DNA from: Shouchella oshimensis
Lineage (GTDB): Bacteria > Bacillota > Bacilli > Bacillales > Bacillaceae_D
Assembly (NCBI RefSeq): GCF_002019765.1
Contig: NZ_KV917380.1
Coordinates: 610,707-674,706 of the forward strand
DNA length: 64,000 bases
Reading direction: 5' to 3'
Shown here: piece after piece, positions 47,144 to 54,920 of the stretch
Layout: each line of letters starts with the position of its first letter
Numbering within the stretch: the stretch's first letter is position 1
Position numbers and translations under genes: made by a program
The notes under the pieces: generated by a model
Told to the model about the DNA's origin: nothing
The model's database searches: none
Seen by the model: only the letters and a program-made list of their open reading frames with translations

Positions 47144-48733
47144 CTATTTTGCTATACCCATTGGTGAGAAGAACCAGTACATGCCGACGACAAGTATTAG
47201 GATGATAGCACTCACCCATTTCCTATGTTTCCATGGAGTAAGGTCGACTTTTGCTTCGATTTTTGGAAATTCAAATGGTGTCGTATTGGGTCCAAATCGA
47301 CTGATGACCCAGATTAGAAAGACGTCTACAAATAGGATGACACTGAACACATACAAGTAATGAATATCTGTAAACAGCTGGGAGGAGCCGTAGACAATAA
47401 TATGGAAAATAAATGTTACCTTCGCAGCAAATGGCGTTGCATACTTTGAATAGAAGCCGAGAAGAATGAGTGCAAGTAGCGGCATACTATAAAGCCCGTT
47501 AAATTGCTGAACTACGTGAAATAATCCAGCAGGTGCAAACGAGATAAGTGGTGCAATGAGTGCAGATGTTAGACCTATTGCGATGGTAAATACTTTCCCC
47601 ATACGACTTACTTGCTTGTCTGTCACATTTTTCTTTAACGGTTTATAAAAGTCTAATGTGAGAAGAGTCGTCGTTGCGTTAAGAGCCCCAACAAATGAAC
47701 TTAGGATCGCACCGAAGATAACCGCCGCGAAGATACCGAAAGCCCATTCAGGAAGTACTGCTGTGACGAGCATTGGATACGCATTGTCGGCAGGCGCAAC
47801 AGAATCTCCAAACATGTTATAGGCGATAATTCCTGGAAAGACAAGGAACAGTGCACCAAAAATTTTAAAAATCCCTACGTATAAGGCACCCTTCTGCCCC
47901 TCTTTTAAATCTCGACCAGCAAGTGCCTTTTGGACAATCATTTGATTTGTACACCAGAAAAATAGGTTATTAAAGAACAAACCTAAAAATAATGTCGGCC
48001 ACGGTACCATTTCCGAATTCACAGCACCAAAGGAACTTAACTTTTCAGGTGTGTTTGCTCGAATCGTTTCAAAACCTGCCAAAATACCTCCATCTCCCAA
48101 TGCAAGTAAAGCTAAAAATGGAATAGCGAGACCAGCGATTAATAAGCCAATCCCATAAACGGTGTCGCTAAAAGCACTGAGTCGTAACCCACCTATTAAT
48201 AAGTACAACAATCCGATGATGCCAGTGATGACCGATATGAGAGCAATCGCAACTAGTGAATGAACCCCTAACAGTTCGTCGATCGAAAAGATTTGATTAA
48301 AGACGAGTGAACCGGAATATAGAACCACAGGTAAAAAGGAAACGACATATGTAAAGATGAAAAGCAAAGAGGCAATGCGTTTCGTCGTTGTATCAAACCG
48401 AATTTCAATAAAATCGGTAACGGTATCAACGCCATACTTCAAATACTTTGGTAAGAAAATTAATGCAAGGGCGACAATGGCGACGGCCGCTGTTACTTCC
48501 CAACCCATCACTTCCATACCGGTTTCATAACTCTGTCCATTTTGTCCTACAATTTGTTCTGTTGAAAGATTCGTCATAACGATAGAGCCTGCGATCGTAA
48601 TGCCTGTTAAGCTTCGTCCACCAAGAAAAAGGCCTTCAGAACTGGACAAGTTAACTTTTCGACTACGAGTGTAGGCATAGAGCCAAATACCCGCAACGAT
48701 TACGGTAAAAATAATGAATGATAATAATCCCAT
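47144..48733 (-). CDS. Sodium:solute symporter (SSS family)
   Basis: A 529-residue transporter with about 14 transmembrane helices, closest in layout to SglT/YidK-type sugar symporters. The family's GGRSLTG motif (LFLGGRSLTGITIAGSIVM) follows TM1, and an unwound TM1-type segment precedes NLSTEQIVGQNGQSYE. Later signature-like parts are FFNNLFFWCTNQMIVQKALA and IFGAILSSFVGALNATTTLL. The ATG opening MGLLSFII is preferred over a longer in-frame start that would add a Cys/Arg-rich tail. Probable substrate: a sugar or other small solute; unproven. Confidence 0.83.
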   Translation of the reverse strand: MGLLSFIIFTVIVAGIWLYAYTRSRKVNLSSSEGLFLGGRSLTGITIAGSIVMTNLSTEQIVGQNGQSYETGMEVMGWEVTAAVAIVALALIFLPKYLKYGVDTVTDFIEIRFDTTTKRIASLLFIFTYVVSFLPVVLYSGSLVFNQIFSIDELLGVHSLVAIALISVITGIIGLLYLLIGGLRLSAFSDTVYGIGLLIAGLAIPFLALLALGDGGILAGFETIRANTPEKLSSFGAVNSEMVPWPTLFLGLFFNNLFFWCTNQMIVQKALAGRDLKEGQKGALYVGIFKIFGALFLVFPGIIAYNMFGDSVAPADNAYPMLVTAVLPEWAFGIFAAVIFGAILSSFVGALNATTTLLTLDFYKPLKKNVTDKQVSRMGKVFTIAIGLTSALIAPLISFAPAGLFHVVQQFNGLYSMPLLALILLGFYSKYATPFAAKVTFIFHIIVYGSSQLFTDIHYLYVFSVILFVDVFLIWVISRFGPNTTPFEFPKIEAKVDLTPWKHRKWVSAIILILVVGMYWFFSPMGIAK

Positions 48734-48909
48734 CTGTCTTCTCTTCTTTCGTAGTAGGTTGTAACATTTAGTGCAACACACAAAATGAAGTATTTTTGTA
48801 GATTACCCTCTTTAATGACGGTAAAACCCTTTTAAGTAAAAAAAATGCCCTATACACGAATGATACCGCTATCAATATCGTTGATCGTTTGGATTGGAAG
48901 ACGTAAAAA

Positions 48910-48964
48910 AACAACTATTTCCATCGAGGTCATGAGTAGGACCGAGTAGAAATAGCTGTTTTCT
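48910..48964 (-). terminator. Terminator downstream of the GlsB-like gene
   Basis: AACAACTATTTC (48910-48921) and GAAATAGCTGTT (48949-48960) form a stem with one mismatch; read on the minus strand a T run follows. Ends the 48970 gene. Confidence 0.6.
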
Positions 48965-48969
48965 CTTCA

Positions 48970-49221
48970 TTACGAACGAAATGCTCGTAAGACAAGACTA
49001 ACAATAAGGACTAAAATAATCGCTCCGATAAGAGCAGGAAAGATAGCGAATCCGCCAATAGATGGTCCCCAGCTTCCTAGTAGCCATGTACCAATATTTG
49101 CTCCAATAAATCCTGCAATAATATTACCGATAATACCAAAGGGAACGCCTTTTCCGGTTATTGCACCAGCAGCCCAACCAATTAAACCACCGATAATTAA
49201 ACTCCATATAAAACTCATCAT
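48970..49221 (-). CDS. GlsB/YeaQ/YmgE family membrane protein
   Basis: An 83-residue, Gly-rich membrane protein (formerly annotated transglycosylase-associated). Glycine-zipper helices are evident: IGGLIGWAAGAITGKG, GNIIAGFIGANIGTWLLG and IGAIILVLIVSLVLRAF. Family members are stress-linked; their function is unsettled. A strong AAGGAGG lies 7 bases upstream of the first ATG. It follows the 79-residue gene by 50 bp and may be expressed from the same sigma-B-like promoter. Confidence 0.82.
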   Translation of the reverse strand: MMSFIWSLIIGGLIGWAAGAITGKGVPFGIIGNIIAGFIGANIGTWLLGSWGPSIGGFAIFPALIGAIILVLIVSLVLRAFRS

Positions 49222-49271
49222 GATGTGTACCTCCTTGTTCGTTATGCGTTTCTACTGATGTATAGAGGCTT

Positions 49272-49511
49272 TTAAAAAGTAAATAGAAAGAACACGCCTG
49301 TGGCAAATAATAGCAACATTAGTGCATTATAAACGATGCCAATGATACCTGTTATTTTCCCACCTGTAGCCATTCCGGTGTTTACTCCTGAAGCCATTAC
49401 GACAGCTACAATACCTAATATCAGGCCAATATATGGGATAAGTAAAGATAAAATACCAAATACAAGTGCGCCAGTTCCATCAGATCCTTTTGATTGATGT
49501 GATGTTTCCAT
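49272..49511 (-). CDS. DUF4190-like small membrane protein
   Basis: A 79-residue protein with a polar start (METSHQSKGSDGTG) and two to three helices: GALVFGILSLLIPYIGLILG, IVAVVMASG and a C-terminal IVYNALMLLLFATGVFFLF. The LVFGILSLL...GLILGIVAVV pattern is that of DUF4190 proteins. A GGAGGCG ribosome site precedes the ATG and a sigma-B-like promoter lies 25-50 bp upstream. Probably stress-induced; function unknown. Confidence 0.7.
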   Translation of the reverse strand: METSHQSKGSDGTGALVFGILSLLIPYIGLILGIVAVVMASGVNTGMATGGKITGIIGIVYNALMLLLFATGVFFLFTF

Positions 49512-49536
49512 TGTTATCGCCTCCTGTGCTGATTCT

Positions 49537-49562
49537 TTACCTTTTTTATACTAGGTGTAAAC
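49537..49562 (-). promoter_or_regulatory. Sigma-B-like promoter
   Basis: Minus strand GTTTAC (49557-49562), 14-base spacer, AGGTAA (49537-49542): 9 of 12 matches to GTTTAA/GGGTAT, upstream of the DUF4190-like and GlsB-like pair. Confidence 0.45.
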
Positions 49563-49774
49563 CTTTTAATGAATAGGGAAAGGAATGTCTGCTCTTTACT
49601 GCTTCGTTTTTAAGCATGTTTGTAGTTGCTTTGTTTACTGACAAACGATAGTTGAGCGGTTTGAAAAAGCTATTCAGATTGAGTCAAACGTATATGAAAA
49701 ACGATCGATTTCGTTCATTCCTTTTCTAATTCATTTTGGTTCTTGAGTAGTTTCTCCAAAAGAAACAAAAACAT

Positions 49775-50665
49775 TTATTGTTTGTTGAAGGATTCCGTAA
49801 GCATTGATAGAAAAGATTCGCTTGCATGGGATAATGGCGCATGTTTAGTTGTGACAATACCAATGTGACGTTGTTTTAAGTGGGTTGTTAATGGAATTTC
49901 GTATAGTTCTTGCTGATTTAATGATTCTTGGACGAATTCTTTTGTAACGAAAGCGATACCCATGCCAATTTTTGTGCATGCTAACAAAACATCCATTGCG
50001 CTAACTTCGACTTCTGGTGTAACCGTTAACTGGTGCGAGGCGAATAATTCATCTAAGTAAATACGTGATTGGCTTTGTTGGGAAAACGTAACAATTGGAT
50101 ATTGGACTAATTGGCTAAGCGTTTTTGCTTTTTCTGTTAGCTGCTTGTACCGTGCACCAACAACAAAAGCGCTGTGAACGCTGTATGTTCCTCTAATGGA
50201 ATAGAGATGGTCGTCTATTGGAAGATGAACGAGAGCCATTTCTATCATGCCTTGTTGTAATTTTGCCAGTAGTTCTGGTGTTGAACCATTTTGAAGCTTT
50301 AAGTGTACATTTGGGTACTTTTTTTGGAACGATTGCACTTTTGGAAGTAAAAGGTATTTACAGGCTGAATCACTGGCACCAATAGCAACAGATCCTTGTT
50401 TTAATGTGGCTCGTTCTGACATCGTTTTTTCCGCTAATTTGATGGTTTCAAATGCAGGCTTAACTTGTTCAAATAGTCGCTTTCCTTCTGTAGTAAGAAT
50501 GACGCCTTTTGATAGGCGTTGGAAAAGTTGAGTTTGAAGGTGTGCTTCAAGCTGAGCAATACTTTGGCTGACACTTGGCTGTGTAATGAATAATCGTTTT
50601 GCTGCTCGACTAAAGTTCAGTTCCAATGCGCTTAGATAAAAAATATGATAAAGATCCATCTTCAT
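49775..50665 (-). CDS. LysR-family transcriptional regulator
   Basis: A 296-residue LysR regulator. The N-terminal winged helix-turn-helix is evident (FSRAAKRLFITQPSVSQSIAQLEAHL, read in two parts), followed by a linker helix and the periplasmic-binding-like effector domain starting near residue 92 (VAIGASDSACKYLLLP). It is transcribed divergently from an atypical aroA with about 80 bp between them, a classic arrangement for a LysR regulator and its target. The effector is unknown. ATG 50665 follows GTGAGGT by 7 bases. Confidence 0.85.
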   Translation of the reverse strand: MKMDLYHIFYLSALELNFSRAAKRLFITQPSVSQSIAQLEAHLQTQLFQRLSKGVILTTEGKRLFEQVKPAFETIKLAEKTMSERATLKQGSVAIGASDSACKYLLLPKVQSFQKKYPNVHLKLQNGSTPELLAKLQQGMIEMALVHLPIDDHLYSIRGTYSVHSAFVVGARYKQLTEKAKTLSQLVQYPIVTFSQQSQSRIYLDELFASHQLTVTPEVEVSAMDVLLACTKIGMGIAFVTKEFVQESLNQQELYEIPLTTHLKQRHIGIVTTKHAPLSHASESFLSMLTESFNKQ

Positions 50666-50755
50666 GATATAAACCTCACTTATAGCTGATGTTCAAAATA
50701 TTTATTTTACTTATAACATAACCGTGAGTAGAATAAAAGGAAGGAGATGGTGAAA

Positions 50756-52102
50756 ATGAAGGATGGCAATGTGGATGAGCGAGCAAGAAGTCCATGGACA
50801 CCTTTAAAGGGTGTACAACAAGTAGCGGTAGCTCCAAGCTCAAAGAAAATCGATGGAGAAGTAACGATACCTGGAAGTAAAAGTTTAACCAATCGGGCAT
50901 TCATTATGAGTGCACTTGCAAAAGGCACCTCAACATTAAAGGGATTTTTACGTAGTGATGATGCGTATTGGTGCATTGATGCGCTAAAGAAACTAGGTGT
51001 GTCTATCGATGTGGATGGAGATGTAGCAAAGGTTACCGGAACAGGCCAAAAATGGTCAAGTGACGATTTATACATTGGAGCGGCAGGAACGGTAGCCCGA
51101 TTTTTGCCTGGTAGCTTAGTAACGGCTAATGATGGTGAATGGAAGATCGAAGCAAGCGAAAGTATGACAAAGCGACCAGTGGCACCATTAATTGAAGCGC
51201 TACGTTCTTTAGGTGGTCACATTACTTATGAGAAGAAAGAGGGTTTCTATCCCCTTTTGATAAAAGGAAAACCATTAGATGGTGGGGAAGTAACGTTATC
51301 TGGAAAAATTTCGAGTCAATATATTAGTGGCTTGTTAATTGCTGGTCCTTATTTTAAGAGCCCTTTAAAAGTGAGCATAACGGATCACATTGTACAGCAT
51401 GCTTACGTGCGTTTAACATTGGATTTAATGGAAGCGTTTGGTGCTACTGTATCGTACAATGAAGAATTAACTGAAATGACTGTATCGCCTTCGGTTTATA
51501 CACCACAGGATGTGACTCTTGAGGCAGATGCGTCAACGGCATGTTACTTCTTTGCGCTAGCGGCGCTAAACAATGGGCGAGTGCGTGTGACGAATGTAAC
51601 TGTTGAGACAAAACAACCTGATATCGAATTTCTTACGATTCTAGAAAAGATGGGCTGTACAGTAACAAAGGGTAAAACGTATGTAGAAGTACAAGGGCCT
51701 GCTAAACTTAAAGGCGGCTTTCGTATATCAATGCGAGAAATGTCCGATCAGACGTTAACCCTGGCAGCGATGGCACCATTTGCAGACGGCCCCATCACCA
51801 TTACGGAAGTTGAACATATTCGGTATCATGAATCAAATCGAATCAAAGTCATGGCGGATTCGTTGAAAGCCCTTGGCATTAAAGTAGAAGAATATCAAGA
51901 TGGTTTGAAAGTATACCCAGGTACTCCGCAAGGAACAACCCTCGATACGTATGATGATCATCGTGTTGCCATGTCATTGGCGCTTATCGGTACGCAAGTG
52001 TCTGGAGTGGAGCTTGTCGATCCAGGATGTGTTTCAAAAACGTGTCCATCGTTCTTTGATCTTCTTGCAACATTTGGTGTGAATGTGATAGAAAAAGCAT
52101 AG
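50756..52102 (+). CDS. aroA: EPSP synthase (atypical class)
   Basis: 3-phosphoshikimate 1-carboxyvinyltransferase, sixth step of the shikimate pathway. Motifs: PGSKSLTNRAFIMSALA (phosphate/shikimate binding), DDHRVAMSLALIG and CVSKTCPSFFDLL near the end, with substrate Asp in TLEADASTACYF. The loop that in Escherichia coli reads LGNAGTAMRPL is IGAAGTVARFLPG here, keeping the Arg but with Ala for Asn and Phe for Pro, resembling the actinobacterial form. The gene stands outside an aro operon and beside a LysR gene, which hints at a second, regulated copy or transfer. ATG 50756 is 9 bases after AAGGAG. Confidence 0.85.
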   Translation: MKDGNVDERARSPWTPLKGVQQVAVAPSSKKIDGEVTIPGSKSLTNRAFIMSALAKGTSTLKGFLRSDDAYWCIDALKKLGVSIDVDGDVAKVTGTGQKWSSDDLYIGAAGTVARFLPGSLVTANDGEWKIEASESMTKRPVAPLIEALRSLGGHITYEKKEGFYPLLIKGKPLDGGEVTLSGKISSQYISGLLIAGPYFKSPLKVSITDHIVQHAYVRLTLDLMEAFGATVSYNEELTEMTVSPSVYTPQDVTLEADASTACYFFALAALNNGRVRVTNVTVETKQPDIEFLTILEKMGCTVTKGKTYVEVQGPAKLKGGFRISMREMSDQTLTLAAMAPFADGPITITEVEHIRYHESNRIKVMADSLKALGIKVEEYQDGLKVYPGTPQGTTLDTYDDHRVAMSLALIGTQVSGVELVDPGCVSKTCPSFFDLLATFGVNVIEKA

Positions 52103-52113
52103 ATGGAAGGAAA

Positions 52114-52146
52114 GGATGGTTGTTTAAAAAGCGACCTTCCTTTTTT
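52114..52146 (+). terminator. Terminator of aroA
   Basis: GGATGGTTG (52114-52122) pairs with CGACCTTCC (52132-52140) with one mismatch and one wobble, followed by six T. It lies just before the convergent aldolase gene. Confidence 0.7.
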
Positions 52147-52152
52147 ATGACT

Positions 52153-52959
52153 TTATTGGCCGATTGGAGCTCGGCAAGGGCCCATTGATAGCCGTTTTTT
52201 GATCTGTACTAAGAGGGATTCAGCATACAGTTCATCGACGATGTTCGTTAGTTTCTCAAAGTCAGCACTAGGGGTGGGTTTAAGTGTAGTGAGCTGTAAA
52301 AAGAGAGCTTTTATTTCTTTTGGGTACACATTTGCCGATATAGAAGAAAGACGATTAAACCCTAGCTCTATTTTAGAATATAAGTTTTGTTCGCCACCAG
52401 CGTAAAAAAAGAAAGGCTTTGTTAGCTGTTGCATCAGCTCAGGAATTTTTTCTGGGTTCCCTGCTTCTTTAATTCCAATAATCTGTTCATGTTCGCTTAA
52501 TGAAAGAATCGTTTCTACTGAGAGGTCAAACCCTGTACGTGCAGGATTGTTGTAAAGGATAACCGGTTTGCTTGTAGCAGAAAGTATCGCTTCTGTGTAA
52601 GCAATGGCTTCTCTTTGTGTAGGGCGAATATAAGGTGGGTAGCCAAGCAAAATACCAGCTATTGATGACTGTTCAAGGGACTTGGCAAGTTGTACCGCTT
52701 CGGTTTGCCGTATCGATGAGAGGCCAAATAAGATTTCCATATGGTCGATTAAGTGGCTTTCTTGTTGAATAGCATTCAGCAAGAGTTGTTTCTCATGAAG
52801 GGTTAAGCTGTGTTGTTCGCCGGTTGAACCACATAGTAGGACGGATTGAATATCGTTTTTAGCTAAGTGATTTATATGAGTCATTGTTGCCTCAATATAA
52901 AGGGTTTCATCTTCATAAAAAGCGGTTGGTACAGCCACATGGACATCTTCTCGTAACAA
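52153..52959 (-). CDS. DapA/NanA-family aldolase
   Basis: A 268-residue class I aldolase of the dihydrodipicolinate synthase/N-acetylneuraminate lyase superfamily. Motifs: LLCGSTGEQHSLT (substrate carboxylate loop), VILYNNPARTGFDLS with the catalytic Tyr, and IIGIKEAGN with the Schiff-base Lys. It is shorter at the C-terminus than true DapA (about 290) and stands alone, so a role other than lysine synthesis, such as keto-acid or sugar-acid cleavage, is likely. Substrate cannot be set from sequence. It converges with aroA. Confidence 0.78.
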   Translation of the reverse strand: MLREDVHVAVPTAFYEDETLYIEATMTHINHLAKNDIQSVLLCGSTGEQHSLTLHEKQLLLNAIQQESHLIDHMEILFGLSSIRQTEAVQLAKSLEQSSIAGILLGYPPYIRPTQREAIAYTEAILSATSKPVILYNNPARTGFDLSVETILSLSEHEQIIGIKEAGNPEKIPELMQQLTKPFFFYAGGEQNLYSKIELGFNRLSSISANVYPKEIKALFLQLTTLKPTPSADFEKLTNIVDELYAESLLVQIKKRLSMGPCRAPIGQ

Positions 52960-53050
52960 GGGATACGCCTCATTTCACTGGTACATTTTTCTTTATTATA
53001 GTCTGATTGTTCTGTTTTATAAAGGGGTATACTAATTATTTTCTTTAAAC

Positions 53051-53074
53051 GTTTATTCGATCATGATACGGTAT
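53051..53074 (+). promoter_or_regulatory. Possible sigma-B-like promoter
   Basis: GTTTAT (53051-53056), a 12-base spacer and CGGTAT (53069-53074): 10 of 12 matches to the sigma-B boxes, at the short end of allowed spacing. It lies about 20 bp upstream of the 64-residue membrane protein gene. Confidence 0.4.
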
Positions 53075-53093
53075 TTGTGTAGGGGGGAATTGT

Positions 53094-53288
53094 ATGATTG
53101 AAATAGCGAGAGATCGTCTATTTCAGTATTTTATGAAGGTTTTTCACACAGCTTTTATTGCAAATGTTCTAGGACAATTGCTAGTTGACGCAACCGTCCT
53201 TATGGAGCGGTTGACGCACCTCTTTTTGGTGGCACTTTTGGTAGCGCTGGCATATACCTTTGGAGTCGTGAAGGTAAAGGATACGTAA
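53094..53288 (+). CDS. Small hypothetical protein (64 aa) with a membrane helix
   Basis: A 64-residue protein starting MIEIARDRLFQYFMKVF with two hydrophobic stretches (TAFIANVLGQLLVDATVL and LTHLFLVALLVALAYTFGVV). ATG follows AGGGGGGAATTGT. It is not a family I recognise. It lies 42 bp upstream of the tautomerase gene and may share a transcript. Existence is supported by the ribosome site, spacing and the promoter-like sequence, but not by homology. Confidence 0.55.
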   Translation: MIEIARDRLFQYFMKVFHTAFIANVLGQLLVDATVLMERLTHLFLVALLVALAYTFGVVKVKDT

Positions 53289-53330
53289 TAGCGTTCGATA
53301 ATAGAAACTATTTTAAAGGAGGAAAGATTC

Positions 53331-53540
53331 ATGCCGTACGTCAATATAAAAGTAACAAAAGAAAATGGGGGTCTAACAAAGGAAGAGAAACACAAATTAA
53401 TTAAAGGCGTAACAGACTTATTGGAAGAAACGCTACATAAAAACCCGGCATCAACTGTAGTCGTGATTGATGAGATTGATATGGATAACTATGGACTAGG
53501 CGCTGAACAAATCTCTGATCGACGAAAACGAGGGCAGTAA
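53331..53540 (+). CDS. 4-oxalocrotonate tautomerase family protein
   Basis: A 69-residue enzyme of the tautomerase superfamily, acting as an oligomer. After Met removal the N-terminus is Pro1 (PYVNIKVTKENGGLT), the catalytic base of the family. The second half, ASTVVVIDEIDMDNYGLG, matches the typical beta strand and hairpin. It resembles Bacillus YwhB/YrdN. The ATG follows AAAGGAGGAAAG, a strong site. The physiological substrate of these small proteins is mostly unknown. Confidence 0.85.
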   Translation: MPYVNIKVTKENGGLTKEEKHKLIKGVTDLLEETLHKNPASTVVVIDEIDMDNYGLGAEQISDRRKRGQ

Positions 53541-53634
53541 GATATTGGCCATCTTTAGATCGTCTAAAGATGGTTTTGCTTCATTTATCTCTAGCTGCTA
53601 CAACAAGCGATTAGCAAGTGCATTAAAGGTTATT

Positions 53635-53870
53635 ATGGTGAAATTCACTGCTAATAATTTGGCTCATACAGCTGAACAATTACGAAGTCGGCAAGAGATG
53701 ATTGCCCAATTAAGTGCACCTATTATTAAGTTAAGTAAAGGTATTGCTCTCTTACCTTTAGTAGGGGAATTGGAAATGGATCGGCACGAACTTCTATTCA
53801 CATAGGTGTGGACTTTAAAGGAGTTAATGTGTATTCCTCTATTGAACGGGCACTTAAATCATTGCTTTAA
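53635..53870 (+). pseudogene. Relic of an RsbR-like STAS protein
   Basis: From ATG 53635 the frame reads MVKFTANNLAHTAEQLRSRQ, then EMIAQLSAPIIKLSKGIALL and PLVGELE, the N-terminal part of the stressosome STAS domain (usually QEMIxELSTPVIPLxDGILVLPLIG). It hits a stop at 53803. In another frame, 53800-53870 encodes IHIGVDFKGVNVYSSIERAL then KSLL and a stop, the end of the same domain family. The middle 60 or so residues are missing, so the gene is broken by deletion and frameshift. Confidence 0.7.
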
Positions 53871-53897
53871 GACTTCTAAGAGAGAAGTCTTTTTTTG
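53871..53897 (+). terminator. Rho-independent terminator
   Basis: GACTTCT pairs with AGAAGTC (53871-53890), followed by seven T. It follows the STAS relic directly, a leftover of its original transcription unit. Confidence 0.8.
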
Positions 53898-53991
53898 ATT
53901 TGAAAATTGGATCATCCTTGATTCAGTCTTTCTATTATCCAGAAGAGTGGGACCTCTTTATACTAAAAGAGAGAAAAAAGGAGGAATAACA

Positions 53992-54786
53992 ATGTCGATT
54001 AATTTTCATAGTGAAAAAAATAAATCAAGCTATGTCAACAGAGGGGCCCATAGTACGTGGAAGCAGGAGCTACTTCCTCTTCTTTCAGCACATCAACCAA
54101 ACCATGTTGTCGATTTGGGCTGTGGTGGTGGGATATATACACGAGCGCTAGCGGCAATGGGTGTTCCAAAAGTGACAGGGGTTGACTTCTCCAACGTCAT
54201 GCTTGAAGCAGCGACGCGACATAGTGATTCTTATCCGACGGTTGGTTATCAACTCGGTACAGCAACCAGCACGGGTTTAAAAGATCAAGGTGCAAATATG
54301 GTGCTGGCGAGAGCACTGCTTCATCATATAGATACCCTTAAACCTGTTTTTCAGGAAGTTGAGCGCATCCTTGACCAAGATGGTTTATTTCTTATCCAAA
54401 CGAGAACAACGGATGATTGCTTTTTGAAAGGTACAAACAATCATGTTCGAGGCCATTTCTTTGATTGTTTTCCTGCTTTAATGGGAGTTGAGAAGAAAAG
54501 AAGGCATTCAGTAGAGGAAATCTGCACAGCATTAAATGAATCTGGATGGATGCTCGAAAAAAATTGGACGTTTTGGGAAACAAGAGCACGTCATTCATCT
54601 AAGGAAGTATTACTTAATGACATTCGGTTACGGAAGGGCAGAAGTATTTTGCATGAACTGTCAGATAGCCAAATACAGGAGCTAATGACACATATGCAGA
54701 GGAACATTACAACAGAAGGCGCAATAGAGGAAAAGGATCGTTGGACGTTACTGGTAGCAAAGAAAAAAGGTACCCCCTTGCACTGA
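53992..54786 (+). CDS. SAM-dependent methyltransferase
   Basis: A 264-residue class I methyltransferase. Motif I is VVDLGCGGGIYTRALAAMG, motif II VTGVDFSNVMLEAA, and the post-motif segment ANMVLARALLHHIDTLKPVF fits the Methyltransf_11/25 type. The second half (residues 140-264) includes a helical part and LLVAKKKG strand. The substrate cannot be predicted; small-molecule or ubiquinone-type methylases look alike. ATG 53992 follows AAAAGGAGG. Its stop codon lies in the loop of the terminator stem. Confidence 0.82.
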   Translation: MSINFHSEKNKSSYVNRGAHSTWKQELLPLLSAHQPNHVVDLGCGGGIYTRALAAMGVPKVTGVDFSNVMLEAATRHSDSYPTVGYQLGTATSTGLKDQGANMVLARALLHHIDTLKPVFQEVERILDQDGLFLIQTRTTDDCFLKGTNNHVRGHFFDCFPALMGVEKKRRHSVEEICTALNESGWMLEKNWTFWETRARHSSKEVLLNDIRLRKGRSILHELSDSQIQELMTHMQRNITTEGAIEEKDRWTLLVAKKKGTPLH

Positions 54787-54802
54787 CAAGGGGGTACTCT
54801 TT
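54770..54802 (+). terminator. Terminator overlapping the methyltransferase stop codon
   Basis: GTACCCCCTTG (54770-54780) pairs perfectly with CAAGGGGGTAC (54787-54797); the gene's TGA is in the 6-base loop. A short T-rich tail follows. Confidence 0.8.
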
Positions 54803-54920
54803 AACCTACGATTTCTGTTTTGCCGAGAGTATGGAAATCGGGTTCGCTATCGGCTTGAGTAAAAAAGCTAGTAGACGATACGGCTAATACAATAATAAAC
54901 GCTGCGAATAATTTTTTCAT
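54801..54920 (-). CDS. phr: Phr signal peptide precursor
   Basis: A 39-residue exported peptide: MKKLFAAFIIVLAVSS then TSFFTQA, with a signal-peptidase site after TQA, and a short polar pro-peptide ending GKTEIVG. Its start codon overlaps the rap stop codon (ATGA), the standard rap-phr arrangement. In known Phr peptides five or six C-terminal residues are the mature signal imported by Opp and bound by the partner Rap; here TEIVG or KTEIVG is the best guess, comparable with EKMIG and ERPVG. Downstream of it are the last residues of the window's methyltransferase terminator. Confidence 0.85.
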   Translation of the reverse strand: MKKLFAAFIIVLAVSSTSFFTQADSEPDFHTLGKTEIVG

